From a bacterium (GTDB lineage: Bacteria > Cyanobacteriota > Vampirovibrionia > Gastranaerophilales > Gastranaerophilaceae): 64,000 nt of DNA. The stretch lies in assembly GCA_017942035.1 (NCBI GenBank), contig JAGAVG010000043.1:1-64000 (forward strand), in the 5' to 3' direction. Under the pieces are notes generated by a model, which did no database searches, was not told the DNA's origin, and saw only the letters and a list, made by a program, of their open reading frames with translations. This document shows, piece by piece, positions 16,640 through 24,762 of the stretch. Position numbers and translations under genes: made by a program. Each line of letters opens with the position of its first letter. The stretch's first letter is position 1.

Positions 16640-18078
16640 AAATTTTATTTGCAGCAGCAGAAGTAGCACCTTTTTCAAAAGCCGGAGGGTTGGCTGATGT
16701 TGTAGGTAGCTTGCCTAAATATTTACAAAAAGATGCGCAGATAGCTATTTTCACTCCGCTTCACGGTTGTATAGATATTGAAAAATACGGAATAAAAGAA
16801 CTTGAAAATTCTGAAATGTGGTTAACTTTCGGAAATCAGGGGCATAAGTTCAGATTGTTTATGACAAAACTTCCAGGAACTGATATAAATGTGTTTTTTG
16901 TTCACAACGACTGGTATTTTACTTGTTTTAAAGAAGTTTACCCGAAATGGCTGGATACAAGATATGAACATGAAAGATATATTGCGTTTTCGCTCTCTGT
17001 TATGGAATATGCAAAGGCCTTGAACTTTAGGGCTGATATAATTCATACCAACGATTGGCACACCGCTATGCTTCCTTTGTATTTGCACAGCAACTATAAA
17101 TTTGATGAGTTCTGGACTAATACAAAATCAATTTTTGAAATCCATAACCTTGCTTATCAAGGAGTTTGGTTTGAAGATATTCTTGATTTCGCTAATATGA
17201 GAAAAGATATTGTTTATAATGAATGGGGATGTGAACATTATGGACGCGTGAACTGGATGAAAGGCGCAATTAATTACGCGGATAAAGTTGTTGCGGTATC
17301 TCCGAATTATTCAAGAGAAATTCTTACAGGTGAATACGGTGAAGGAATGGATTACACCCTAAGAGGCGCTCAGCATAAGCTTGTCGGAATATTAAACGGT
17401 ATTGACTACGACGCATTCAACCCTGAAAAAGATAAATTTATAGAAAAAAATTATACTGTTAAATCACTTCAAAACAAAGAAGAGAACAAAAAAGCACTTT
17501 GCAAAGAATTGGGATTAAAATACAATCCTGAACGGCCGCTTATCGGATTTGTATCACGTCTTGTTGAACAAAAAGGACTTGATTTAATCCGTCAGGTTGA
17601 AAACGATATTAAATCAATGGATGCGGATTTTGTATTCTTAGGAAGCGGCGATTCGGCTTATGAGAATTTATTAATATGGCTTACAAATAATTCCGATAAC
17701 ATAAGGGCTTATGTCGGATATAGAGCTGATTTGGCAAACAGAATATATGCAGGAAGCGACTTTTTCCTAATGCCGTCAAGGTTTGAACCTTGCGGATTAA
17801 GCCAGCTTATTGCAATGCGTTACGGCTCACTCCCTATCGTAAGAGCAACCGGCGGTTTGGAAGATACAATCACCGGATATCCTCTTGATAATTCTACAGG
17901 ATTCAAGTTCTGGAATTACGACGGTTATGCAATGGCTGAGGCTATAAGATGCGCTTGTTCTGTTTACAAAGATAAATACACTCTCAATGCGATGAGAAAA
18001 TCCGCAATGGAAGCAGATTTTTCATGGAAACGCAGCAGTGAAGTATATTTAAATATGTATAAAGAACTTTTAAATTAG
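16636..18078 (+). CDS. glgA: Glycogen synthase (ADP-glucose type)
   Basis: Extends alpha-1,4-glucan chains from ADP-glucose. The 480 aa match GlgA length, with AAAEVAPFSKAGGLADVVG at the N-terminus, HTNDWHTAM, EIHNLAYQG, VSPNY, ILNGIDYDAFNP, SRLVEQKGLDL, and an intact catalytic SRFEPCGLSQL followed by RATGGLEDTI. Start ATG 16636 lies behind GAGGAGG inside the upstream gene and overlaps its stop. Partner genes nearby include a GT5-like protein, secreted amylase, ROK kinase and phosphohexomutase, but glgB, glgC and glgP are not in the window. Confidence 0.96.
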   Translation: MKILFAAAEVAPFSKAGGLADVVGSLPKYLQKDAQIAIFTPLHGCIDIEKYGIKELENSEMWLTFGNQGHKFRLFMTKLPGTDINVFFVHNDWYFTCFKEVYPKWLDTRYEHERYIAFSLSVMEYAKALNFRADIIHTNDWHTAMLPLYLHSNYKFDEFWTNTKSIFEIHNLAYQGVWFEDILDFANMRKDIVYNEWGCEHYGRVNWMKGAINYADKVVAVSPNYSREILTGEYGEGMDYTLRGAQHKLVGILNGIDYDAFNPEKDKFIEKNYTVKSLQNKEENKKALCKELGLKYNPERPLIGFVSRLVEQKGLDLIRQVENDIKSMDADFVFLGSGDSAYENLLIWLTNNSDNIRAYVGYRADLANRIYAGSDFFLMPSRFEPCGLSQLIAMRYGSLPIVRATGGLEDTITGYPLDNSTGFKFWNYDGYAMAEAIRCACSVYKDKYTLNAMRKSAMEADFSWKRSSEVYLNMYKELLN

Positions 18079-18114
18079 TCAACAAATTTAATCTTTTTGA
18101 TGTAAGATAGATCT

Positions 18115-19527
18115 ATGGATGATTTTACTGCTAAGGAAATATGGCAAAAAGTAAAGTTAGAATTGAGAAACCACATTCCTGATTCTACTTATTATCTCTG
18201 GGTTGAAAAACTTGAGCCGGTAAGTTATGAAAATGGTGTATTTAAACTTGTCACCGTTCTTGCGCTTGCGCCTCAAATAATCAAACAAAATCACAAAAAG
18301 CATTTTGATGAAGCTTTTAAGAAAGTTCTGGGGCATGATGTTGTTTTCAATATAGAGTTTGACGAAGATTTATCAAAAAAATATCAGGAAGAGATGAAAA
18401 AAGAGCTTAAAAAATCTAAGCTTTACACATCCCCTGAAGAACAAAATTCCGCAAAGGTTATGAAAAACCTTTCGCACATGCAGTCAACTGCAAATTTGGA
18501 CTTAAAATATAAATTTGAAAATTTTGTTGTAGGCGAAAACAACCGCCGCGCTTATGGAACTGCAAAAATTGTCGCTCAAACTCCGTCTGTTCAATTTAAT
18601 CCGTTGTTTATCTACGGCGCTCCGGGGCTGGGTAAAACTCATATAATGCAGGCTATCGGACATTATATAATATTTAATAAGCCCGAATTAAGGGTTAAAT
18701 ACGTCAAAACGGTTGATTATGTAAACGAATACATGTCAAAATTTTCACTGTCGAATGATAACAGATTTAAAAATGTTACACCGGAAATAAATAAATTTCG
18801 TCAAAAATACAGAAATATTGATGTTCTCTTAATTGATGATATTCAGTTTATTGAATCAAAAAATAAAACTATAGATGAAGTTTTTCATACATTTGATTAT
18901 CTTTTAAACAAAAATAAGCAGATTGTAATAACTTCTGACAGACAGCCTAAAGACATAATGCTTCCCGAAAGGTTAACTTCAAGATTTGTAAAAGGTGTTG
19001 TGGTTGAAATTACCCCTCCTGAATATGCAGTAAGATTGCAAATTTTGAAAAATCTGGCTCAGCAAAAAGGATTAAATGTTGATGACAGTGTATTTGAATA
19101 CATTGCTGATAATTTCTATACAAACGTAAGAGAGCTTGAGGGCGCATTTAATAATGTTGCAGTTTTTGCTGAAATTGACAATGCAGACATAACTCTTGAT
19201 TTTGCACAGAGTGTATTAAAATGTGAAATAAAGCAAAGACTTTTAACAATAGATGTTATAGCTGATAAAATCGCTGAATTCTTTGAGCTTACTGTAGATG
19301 ATTTTAAAAGTCCTGCCAGAGCGCAAAAAGTTTCAAAAGCCCGCCAGATTGCAGTTTTTATAATCAAAGAGATTACCGGCGAAAGCTATGAAAATATCGC
19401 TAAATTCTTCAACAAAAAACATACGACAATGATATATTCTTGTGACACAATTGAAGAAGAGATGAAAACAAACAGCGAATTAAGGAAAACAATTGAATAT
19501 TTAAGAAAAATATTAAAGGAGGATTAG
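18115..19527 (+). CDS. dnaA: Chromosomal replication initiator DnaA
   Basis: Binds DnaA boxes at the origin and opens it. All four domains are visible in 470 aa: N-terminal domain I, a short linker, AAA+ domain with Walker A GAPGLGKTHIM and Walker B LLIDDIQFI, sensor region SDRQPKDIMLPERLTSRF, and the domain IV signature IAKFFNKKHTTMIYSCDTIEE. Upstream TAAGAT (18103-18108) ends 6 bp before the ATG, with no Shine-Dalgarno, so the mRNA may be leaderless. Flanked by glgA and ruvA, without dnaN or an obvious DnaA-box cluster. Confidence 0.97.
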   Translation: MDDFTAKEIWQKVKLELRNHIPDSTYYLWVEKLEPVSYENGVFKLVTVLALAPQIIKQNHKKHFDEAFKKVLGHDVVFNIEFDEDLSKKYQEEMKKELKKSKLYTSPEEQNSAKVMKNLSHMQSTANLDLKYKFENFVVGENNRRAYGTAKIVAQTPSVQFNPLFIYGAPGLGKTHIMQAIGHYIIFNKPELRVKYVKTVDYVNEYMSKFSLSNDNRFKNVTPEINKFRQKYRNIDVLLIDDIQFIESKNKTIDEVFHTFDYLLNKNKQIVITSDRQPKDIMLPERLTSRFVKGVVVEITPPEYAVRLQILKNLAQQKGLNVDDSVFEYIADNFYTNVRELEGAFNNVAVFAEIDNADITLDFAQSVLKCEIKQRLLTIDVIADKIAEFFELTVDDFKSPARAQKVSKARQIAVFIIKEITGESYENIAKFFNKKHTTMIYSCDTIEEEMKTNSELRKTIEYLRKILKED

Positions 19528-20138
19528 TGTACGATTATATAAAAGGTGAACTTTCAGGCCGTGTATCATCAGCAAAAGGTAATTTTGTGACGCTTGAAAC
19601 TGCTGGCATAGGATATATTTTAGAAGTAACAGGACGAGATTATAACCAACTTGATGACGGCAATGAAAATTTAAAGATTTACACTGTCCTTATCCATAAA
19701 GAGGATAAAATGATGCTGTGCGGTTTTTTGCGCCGTGAAGACAGGGACATTTTTAATGTCTTAACCTCGGTTTCCGGAGTCGGAGTAAAAATGGCATTCA
19801 CTCTTCTTGATGAATTTGAATCCTCTGAACTTATCGGACTTGTCATCGAGGGTAATTATAAAGCCCTCACAACTGCAAAAGGCGTAGGGCCGAAACTTGC
19901 GCAAAAAATTATTCTTGAACTAAAAGATAAGCTGATGAATATGAAAACGAAAACACCGATTAAAATTACAGCGGTAAAAGTAAAAAATACTCAAGCAGTT
20001 ACGGATGCGCAGATGGTAATGGAATCTTTCGGATATGAACAGGATGAAATTAAAAATGCAATCTCGAAAGTTCTGATGGAAAACTCTGATTATTCAGCCG
20101 AAGATATTCTGAAAAATGCACTGAAACTCTTATCTTAA
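19527..20138 (+). CDS. ruvA: Holliday junction DNA helicase subunit RuvA
   Basis: Binds four-way junctions and recruits RuvB. The 203-aa protein has the OB-fold start YIKGELSGRV, helix-hairpin-helix repeats LTSVSGVGVKMAFTLL and TTAKGVGPKLAQKIILEL, and the C-terminal RuvB-contact domain. It starts at GTG 19527, whose G is the last base of the dnaA stop; AAAGGAGG lies 6 nt ahead. Coupling of ruvA to dnaA is uncommon. Confidence 0.95.
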   Translation: MYDYIKGELSGRVSSAKGNFVTLETAGIGYILEVTGRDYNQLDDGNENLKIYTVLIHKEDKMMLCGFLRREDRDIFNVLTSVSGVGVKMAFTLLDEFESSELIGLVIEGNYKALTTAKGVGPKLAQKIILELKDKLMNMKTKTPIKITAVKVKNTQAVTDAQMVMESFGYEQDEIKNAISKVLMENSDYSAEDILKNALKLLS

Positions 20139-20163
20139 AGAATTTGCAAATCTAATAAATTTT

Positions 20164-20673
20164 TTATTTATGGAACAATCCGGTAAATTTTTTCCAGCCT
20201 TTTGAGAAAAATCCCGTTGTAGCATGCCAGCCTTTTTTGCAAGCGGAAGTTGTGGAACTCCATGCTGACTTTAATTTTGAACTAAAAGAAGATGTCGAAG
20301 AGCTTGTGCTCTTGCCTTTGAAAAGGTTTGTCAAAGAATTCCACCCTTTGTTGATTAAATTTTTGCATTTGTATCCGCCAAATATTAAAGCTCCGATTGC
20401 AACAGTTCCAAATAAAACTTTTTTCCAAACCGGAGAATTTGAAGTATGAACCTCATTTTCTGTTGGCTGTTGGAATTCCTTGACTTTTGGCTGTTTGAAC
20501 TCGTCAATCTTTGGCTGTTCCGGAAGTTTAGGATTTTCTATCCCTTCTCCGAACGGATTTGGCATCACAGGATTGCCGATATAACGCGGAGTACGGCCAT
20601 AGATATAGGATGGAGCATCAAAGTCCAATACTCCTGCTTGTGCCAGCATATCTAAGTCAGTTGACCAACTCAT
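20164..20673 (-). CDS. Small membrane-anchored protein with Pro/Lys linker, 169 aa
   Basis: No family recognised. The N-terminal part (DAPSYIYGRTPRYIGNP) is followed by a repetitive linker with PKLPEQPKIDEF and KQPKVKEFQQP at about residues 50-70, one membrane helix (VLFGTVAIGALIFGGY, about 86-101), then a basic Ser/Thr/Trp-rich tail with repeated KGW motifs (NKGWNSL, KKGWHAT, SKGWKKF). The start is ATG 20673 with GGAGAAAAATT before it. The design recalls other single-helix proteins in this window. Confidence 0.7.
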   Translation of the reverse strand: MSWSTDLDMLAQAGVLDFDAPSYIYGRTPRYIGNPVMPNPFGEGIENPKLPEQPKIDEFKQPKVKEFQQPTENEVHTSNSPVWKKVLFGTVAIGALIFGGYKCKNLINKGWNSLTNLFKGKSTSSSTSSFSSKLKSAWSSTTSACKKGWHATTGFFSKGWKKFTGLFHK

Positions 20674-20786
20674 AATTTTTCTCCATTTTTCTACAACAAA
20701 GTATAAAATAACCTTTTATATTTATATAAAGTATTTTTATGTTTAAAAATTGCCCTAATTTTAAATTTTTGTTACGCTTATAAATT

Positions 20787-22412
20787 ATGAACAAATTATT
20801 TAGCTGGATTAAAAATTTAAATATTGACTTTTACTTAGTTACATTGTTACTGCTCGCAATTGTCGGATGTATTGTGTTTACAGGACATTATAACGGTATT
20901 CTGATAGATTTCGGACGGGAAGTTTACTATCCTGAACGAATTCTTGATGGTAAAATCCTCTATAAAGATTTATTCAATATCTACGGCCCGTTTTCGTATT
21001 TGATGAATGCGTTTTTATACAAATGTTTCGGAGCAAATCTCTACACACTCTATGCCGCAGGAACTGTTCTTGCTTTAACTTTAACCGGTTTTATTTATAA
21101 AATAGCAGATTTATTTTTGAGTAAAGTTCAGAGTTTTGCAATCGGATTTTTCGCAATAGCCGTTGGAATTTGTACAACAGTAATTTTTAACTTCACGTTT
21201 CCATATTCCTGGGGAATGCTCTATGGAACCGTATTTTTTGCGATTTCGCTTTATTATCTTTTGAAATCAATTGATGAAAATAACGATTGTCGTAACATTT
21301 TATATTCATCACTTTTTGCAGGACTTGCAGTTGCAAATAAATATGAATTCATCCCTTATGCACTTTTAATTATTTTTTATATATTCAAATCGCGCAAAAA
21401 TATTCCGCTTGCACTTTGCAGTTTTTTTGCACCGATTGCCGTTAGTTACGGAATATTATTTTTGCAGGGCCTGAACTTTAGCGAACTTATTGACGCTTTA
21501 TCAATTGTAAAAACTATGTCAAAGACTCAAACTTTGAAATATTTTTATCTAAATCATGGAATATTTTTCTCTGTTAAAGCCGTTTTGCTTGATTTAATTA
21601 TCTTTGTTCCTGTATTTTTAACAATATTATTTTTCTTTAAAGCGAATAAAACTAAAAAACTTCCGGCGCATTTATGCCTGTTCACCGGTGCTTTTTTAAC
21701 TTTAATATTAGCTCAAAAAGTAAATCACGATACATTTATCTATCTGCCGCTTCTGTTAATTTTCGTGTTTCTTTGGCAAATACGCAAAATCACAGATAAA
21801 AAGATTTTTTACCTTTTTACAGCAACAATTCTGCTGAGCCTGAAATCAATATGGGCTTTAATGATTTTTGGCTACGGCTCTTATTATGTAAGTTTTTTGC
21901 TGATATCACTTTTTACATTGATTAATGAAAACTGGAAAAAGGCAATATATTTGTTTTTATACTGTATCTCCGCAATATTTATACTCCAGAATTACCAAAA
22001 TATCCCATCAACCTATATAAACACAGAACGCGGAAAAATTTACACAAATTCTTCAAATGTCTTGAGTGAAGTTACGAACTATTTCAGCAGCCTTCCAAAT
22101 ACAGACAGAGTTTTGTTTCTGCCGGAAGGTATGATATTGAACTTTCTCACCCATACAAAATCCGATGATTTTTACAATTCGTTTATTCCATTATATATAG
22201 AAACATTTTCTGAAAAAACTCTTATTGAACACTATCAGCAAACTAAACCTGAATATATTGTGTTTTCAAATACCGATATGAGAGATTACGGATATGAAAG
22301 CATTTGCCAGGATTACGCCCTGCAATTTTGCTCATACGTTTTAAATAATTATGACTTAACAGAAAAATTCAGCGAAAATACAAATACATTTCTCATTTAT
22401 AAGAAGAAATAA
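20787..22412 (+). CDS. Polytopic GT-C-type glycosyltransferase, family-39-like
   Basis: 541-aa integral membrane protein with about 11 hydrophobic segments. The first extracytoplasmic loop carries DFGREVYYPERILDG and LFNIYGPFSYLMNAF, a pattern of GT39/PMT-like polyprenyl-phosphate sugar transferases in which an acidic residue in the first loop is catalytic. The last ~130 residues form a soluble domain. Probably transfers a lipid-linked sugar to a cell-surface acceptor; the substrate is unknown. An AT-rich TTATAAATT lies immediately before the ATG and no ribosome site is visible. Confidence 0.75.
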   Translation: MNKLFSWIKNLNIDFYLVTLLLLAIVGCIVFTGHYNGILIDFGREVYYPERILDGKILYKDLFNIYGPFSYLMNAFLYKCFGANLYTLYAAGTVLALTLTGFIYKIADLFLSKVQSFAIGFFAIAVGICTTVIFNFTFPYSWGMLYGTVFFAISLYYLLKSIDENNDCRNILYSSLFAGLAVANKYEFIPYALLIIFYIFKSRKNIPLALCSFFAPIAVSYGILFLQGLNFSELIDALSIVKTMSKTQTLKYFYLNHGIFFSVKAVLLDLIIFVPVFLTILFFFKANKTKKLPAHLCLFTGAFLTLILAQKVNHDTFIYLPLLLIFVFLWQIRKITDKKIFYLFTATILLSLKSIWALMIFGYGSYYVSFLLISLFTLINENWKKAIYLFLYCISAIFILQNYQNIPSTYINTERGKIYTNSSNVLSEVTNYFSSLPNTDRVLFLPEGMILNFLTHTKSDDFYNSFIPLYIETFSEKTLIEHYQQTKPEYIVFSNTDMRDYGYESICQDYALQFCSYVLNNYDLTEKFSENTNTFLIYKKK

Positions 22413-22438
22413 ATTACGCTTACGTCTAATTTTATCTT

Positions 22439-22459
22439 ATCCCCGGGGGGGATTTTTTT
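22439..22459 (+). terminator. Terminator with ATCCCC/GGGGAT stem
   Basis: Compact stem ATCCCC-GGG-GGGGAT followed by seven T. It ends the glycosyltransferase transcript; the homopolymeric G run is unusual in this AT-rich sequence. Confidence 0.65.
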
Positions 22460-22510
22460 AAAAGGGTTTGCCATTACAATTTCATTATAAGATATTGGAG
22501 TAGTAGTAAA

Positions 22511-22819
22511 ATGTTAATGGGAAACAATTGCCGCGACTGCAACAGATACAGCCGCATGGAAATGAAAAATGTAAATAAAGACATACTCGACTGGTTGGAA
22601 GAAATTATTGAAGAAAATAACAGCCGGATTGAGAAAAAAGAATGGAAAAGTAAATATAACAGCTATGTAGTTTACGATTATGAACCATTTTGCACTGACG
22701 GGTTTGATATAAATCTTGTCGTAACCTCTTTCGATAAAGCCTATTTGGACTTTATCAAATACCTTTATGATGAGAAAATAAGTACTATAGAATACCTTAA
22801 TCACTGCATAAATAATTAA
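22511..22819 (+). CDS. Hypothetical acidic protein, 102 aa
   Basis: No family recognised. Contains a Cys pair near the start (NCRDCNRYS) and an acidic, aromatic-rich body (DWLEEIIEENN, YVVYDYEPFCTDGFDIN). No membrane or signal segment. GGAG lies 12 nt ahead of ATG 22511. Possibly monocistronic: a terminator precedes it and a new promoter follows. Confidence 0.6.
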   Translation: MLMGNNCRDCNRYSRMEMKNVNKDILDWLEEIIEENNSRIEKKEWKSKYNSYVVYDYEPFCTDGFDINLVVTSFDKAYLDFIKYLYDEKISTIEYLNHCINN

Positions 22820-22845
22820 TTTATATCATATAATTAATTTATGTC

Positions 22846-22874
22846 TTGACAAAGCATGTTGTTTATGATATAAA
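22846..22874 (+). promoter_or_regulatory. Strong sigma70-type promoter
   Basis: Consensus TTGACA (22846-22851), 17-bp spacer, TATAAA (22869-22874). Transcription would start near 22881, almost 190 nt before the next start codon. Confidence 0.75.
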
Positions 22875-22899
22875 ACAAGTGGGGTAAATGTATATTTAT

Positions 22900-22930
22900 A
22901 AGTCTTGTCAATTGGCGAGACTTTCTTTTT
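22900..22930 (+). terminator. Leader hairpin with T tract (possible attenuator)
   Basis: AAGTCT...AGACTT stem (22900-22923), followed by TCTTTTT, begins only about 20 nt after the predicted start site. It could terminate a ~50-nt RNA or attenuate the downstream 111-aa gene. Confidence 0.45.
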
Positions 22931-23071
22931 CGGGTTAGGCGTACATGCTTTTACCAACAAAATTTATAAATTAATGTAAATCTTTTGTAATAAATGAAGA
23001 ATTTACCTAAAGTTTAAGTTTCAAAAAGCCGACAATTAAAACAACGGAAATCTTAAACTATGGAGGTAGAC

Positions 23072-23407
23072 ATGAGATCGTTAAAGAACACGCAGGCCGT
23101 TGAATTGGATAGTACATTACTGGCAAATGAACTTTTGATGGAGTTTGATAAAAGCCCTGAATTTGATGAACAGGAGACATTTACTCCTCAAATGCTTGAT
23201 AAAATTAATCGCGCAAGTTTTGCAACAGTAAAAGAAACAGAAAAATTTACGGAACAAATGTTACAAATTATGGAACTTGAAAATTATGACCTTGAGGATT
23301 GTGCACCTCCGCTGGATGAAGGCGAACCGGCACCTTGTATTGATATTCCGATAAAATCATTGTTTGATAAACTATCCGATTATGTTTGCGTCGTTTTAGC
23401 ATCTTAA
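23072..23407 (+). CDS. Hypothetical acidic protein, 111 aa
   Basis: No family recognised. A Glu/Asp-rich, helical protein (EFDKSPEFDEQETF, LDEGEPAPC) ending in a hydrophobic stretch YVCVVLAS. GGAGG at 23062-23066 places the start at ATG 23072 rather than the ATG at 23060. It is expressed from a strong promoter through a long leader carrying a hairpin, and is followed by a clean terminator, so it looks like an abundant single-gene unit. Small size, acidity and leader might suggest a peptide precursor, but this is only a guess. Confidence 0.6.
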   Translation: MRSLKNTQAVELDSTLLANELLMEFDKSPEFDEQETFTPQMLDKINRASFATVKETEKFTEQMLQIMELENYDLEDCAPPLDEGEPAPCIDIPIKSLFDKLSDYVCVVLAS

Positions 23408-23426
23408 ATATAAAAAATAAAATTTT

Positions 23427-23453
23427 AGGCTGGGGTAAATCCCCCAGCCTTTT
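23427..23453 (+). terminator. Rho-independent terminator
   Basis: AGGCTGGGG-TAAAT-CCCCAGCCT stem followed by TTT, 20 bp after the stop of the 111-aa gene. Confidence 0.8.
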
Positions 23454-23481
23454 GTCTGACATTCTAAATGACCAATCTAAC

Positions 23482-23600
23482 CTACCAAGGATAATCATTT
23501 TTAATCTGCCACCGGACACAGTCCGGCCTTACGTGTTGCCGGTTTTGGTTTAATCTTGTCAACTTTCGTTTGATGGGACGGCTGGGAAATTGTTCTTAAT
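23482..23600 (-). pseudogene. Leftover prepilin 3' end downstream of prepilin C
   Basis: Directly after the stop of prepilin C, the same strand holds ~85 nt of conserved tail and then a second copy of a prepilin C-terminus: RWQIKNDYPW plus stop TAG (23482-23484), parallel to the intact gene's GWQIKDDYPW. The tail contains GGCCGGACTGTGTCCGG and is shared with the region after prepilin E (51658-51793). No start codon or N-terminal pilin sequence is present. Confidence 0.6.
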
Positions 23601-24350
23601 TTACCAAGGATAATCGTCTTTAATCTGCCAGCCGTCCATCATGATTTTTGCGGCGCAGCCATAAAAATTATAACTATTTCCTCTTTTATAGCAATAATTT
23701 CTGGTAATTTCACTAGCTGTCCGATTTGTTATAGTACCATCCCAATGTGCTAATATTGCTGGATAGATTTGAAATCCATTACCAATAATACCATAGAACG
23801 AATTTGGAATTATATATAAGAATTTGAATAAATCTTTTCCATATTCATTTGGGCCTTTATATGGTCCATTAACATCTATATATAGTGTTCCTCTGGCATC
23901 TCCAGCCCATTGAGAAGCATGATATAATACACACGCTCCATTTGGCATTCTGGCTGATCTTGATGCAGTAGAAAAATCTTTTCCATTTATTGTATTTACA
24001 TATTTGTATTCTTTATACGGTCTGCCTTCATAACACATTACCTGAGATACATCAGAAACTTCCGGATATAATTTTGCACCATTCATTTTATTGAAAACTT
24101 TATAAAAACAACTATAAATAGTGGACCCGCAATCATTCCAATACGACATGTCATGCCCATTATAATCAGAATAAGAAACCAAACGTATTGCGTTATTAAT
24201 TTGATTGTAAGACTGCATCAAAGCAGAAGCCATAACTTTTTTTTGATATTGTGTTGTTACAAAAGGAATAATCAATGCCGCAACAACCCCGATTATCCCG
24301 AGAGTGATTAGAACTTCCGCCAAAGTAAATGCAGTTTTATTTTTTATCAT
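23601..24350 (-). CDS. Prepilin-like protein C
   Basis: Prepilin-family protein of 249 aa from ATG 24350: leader MIKNKTA then FTLAEVLITLGIIGVVAALIIPFV, a variable Cys-containing domain (NDCGSTIYSC, NYCYKRG, YGCAAK), and the C-terminal DGWQIKDDYPW found also in prepilin E. ATG 24398 is also possible: AAAGGAG lies 5 nt before it, giving a 23-residue basic leader. AAAAAGGA precedes 24350, and the shorter leader matches the other members. Residue -1 is Ala. Cassette element C lies upstream and a 3'-end scar downstream. Confidence 0.85.
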   Translation of the reverse strand: MIKNKTAFTLAEVLITLGIIGVVAALIIPFVTTQYQKKVMASALMQSYNQINNAIRLVSYSDYNGHDMSYWNDCGSTIYSCFYKVFNKMNGAKLYPEVSDVSQVMCYEGRPYKEYKYVNTINGKDFSTASRSARMPNGACVLYHASQWAGDARGTLYIDVNGPYKGPNEYGKDLFKFLYIIPNSFYGIIGNGFQIYPAILAHWDGTITNRTASEITRNYCYKRGNSYNFYGCAAKIMMDGWQIKDDYPW

Positions 24351-24438
24351 ATTATCCTTTTTCAAATTTTTGCCTTCAATAATTCTATATTTTAGCATCC
24401 TGTCTCCTTTCCAGCCATAAACTGATGTTTAAATTTTC

Positions 24439-24605
24439 GCACCATTTTTTATATTTTGGTGCATGTCGGTCTAAAACTCACTAAAACATACCTTCTCAAA
24501 ATTCAAAAAATCATCAAAAAACGACAAAAGCCCACTTGAAAAGTGTCTGAAAATATTGTATAATAAGGCTATAAAAAACTCGCACCAAAATATAAAATTT
24601 GGTGT
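24439..24605 (+). repeat. Prepilin cassette element, copy C (167 bp)
   Basis: Proximal palindrome 24439-24462, distal palindrome 24582-24605; outward promoter TTGAAA (24536-24541)-17-TATAAT (24559-24564). It differs from A, B, D and E mainly on the gene side: the shared GGAGGATAAAAGT start region is replaced by unrelated sequence. The flank beyond the distal palindrome (TTTTTTATTAGTTTATT) matches copy E. Confidence 0.85.
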
Positions 24606-24612
24606 GTTTTTT
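24571..24612 (+). ncRNA. Predicted ~42-nt divergent RNA of cassette C
   Basis: From about 7 nt after TATAAT 24559-24564 to the T tract after the distal palindrome (24607-24612). Heads toward the 3' end of the minus-strand ROK kinase gene. Inferred from promoter and terminator only. Confidence 0.35.
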
Positions 24613-24762
24613 ATTAGTTTATTGCAGTAAGATTATTCAATTTTTTAGCGTAACAAATTGGCAATTTTTTGATATTAAAATACCATTGTTTGATGGGCAG
24701 AATACAAATTTATTACACCGATTAGATGTAAGACTATGTTTTGCAATAACGAATCCGGCAAG

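Noticed and set aside
24434-24470. Proximal palindromes of the cassette elements as terminators
   Set aside because: Unlike the distal palindromes they are not followed by a T tract in the gene direction, so they are more likely leader hairpins or protein-binding sites.
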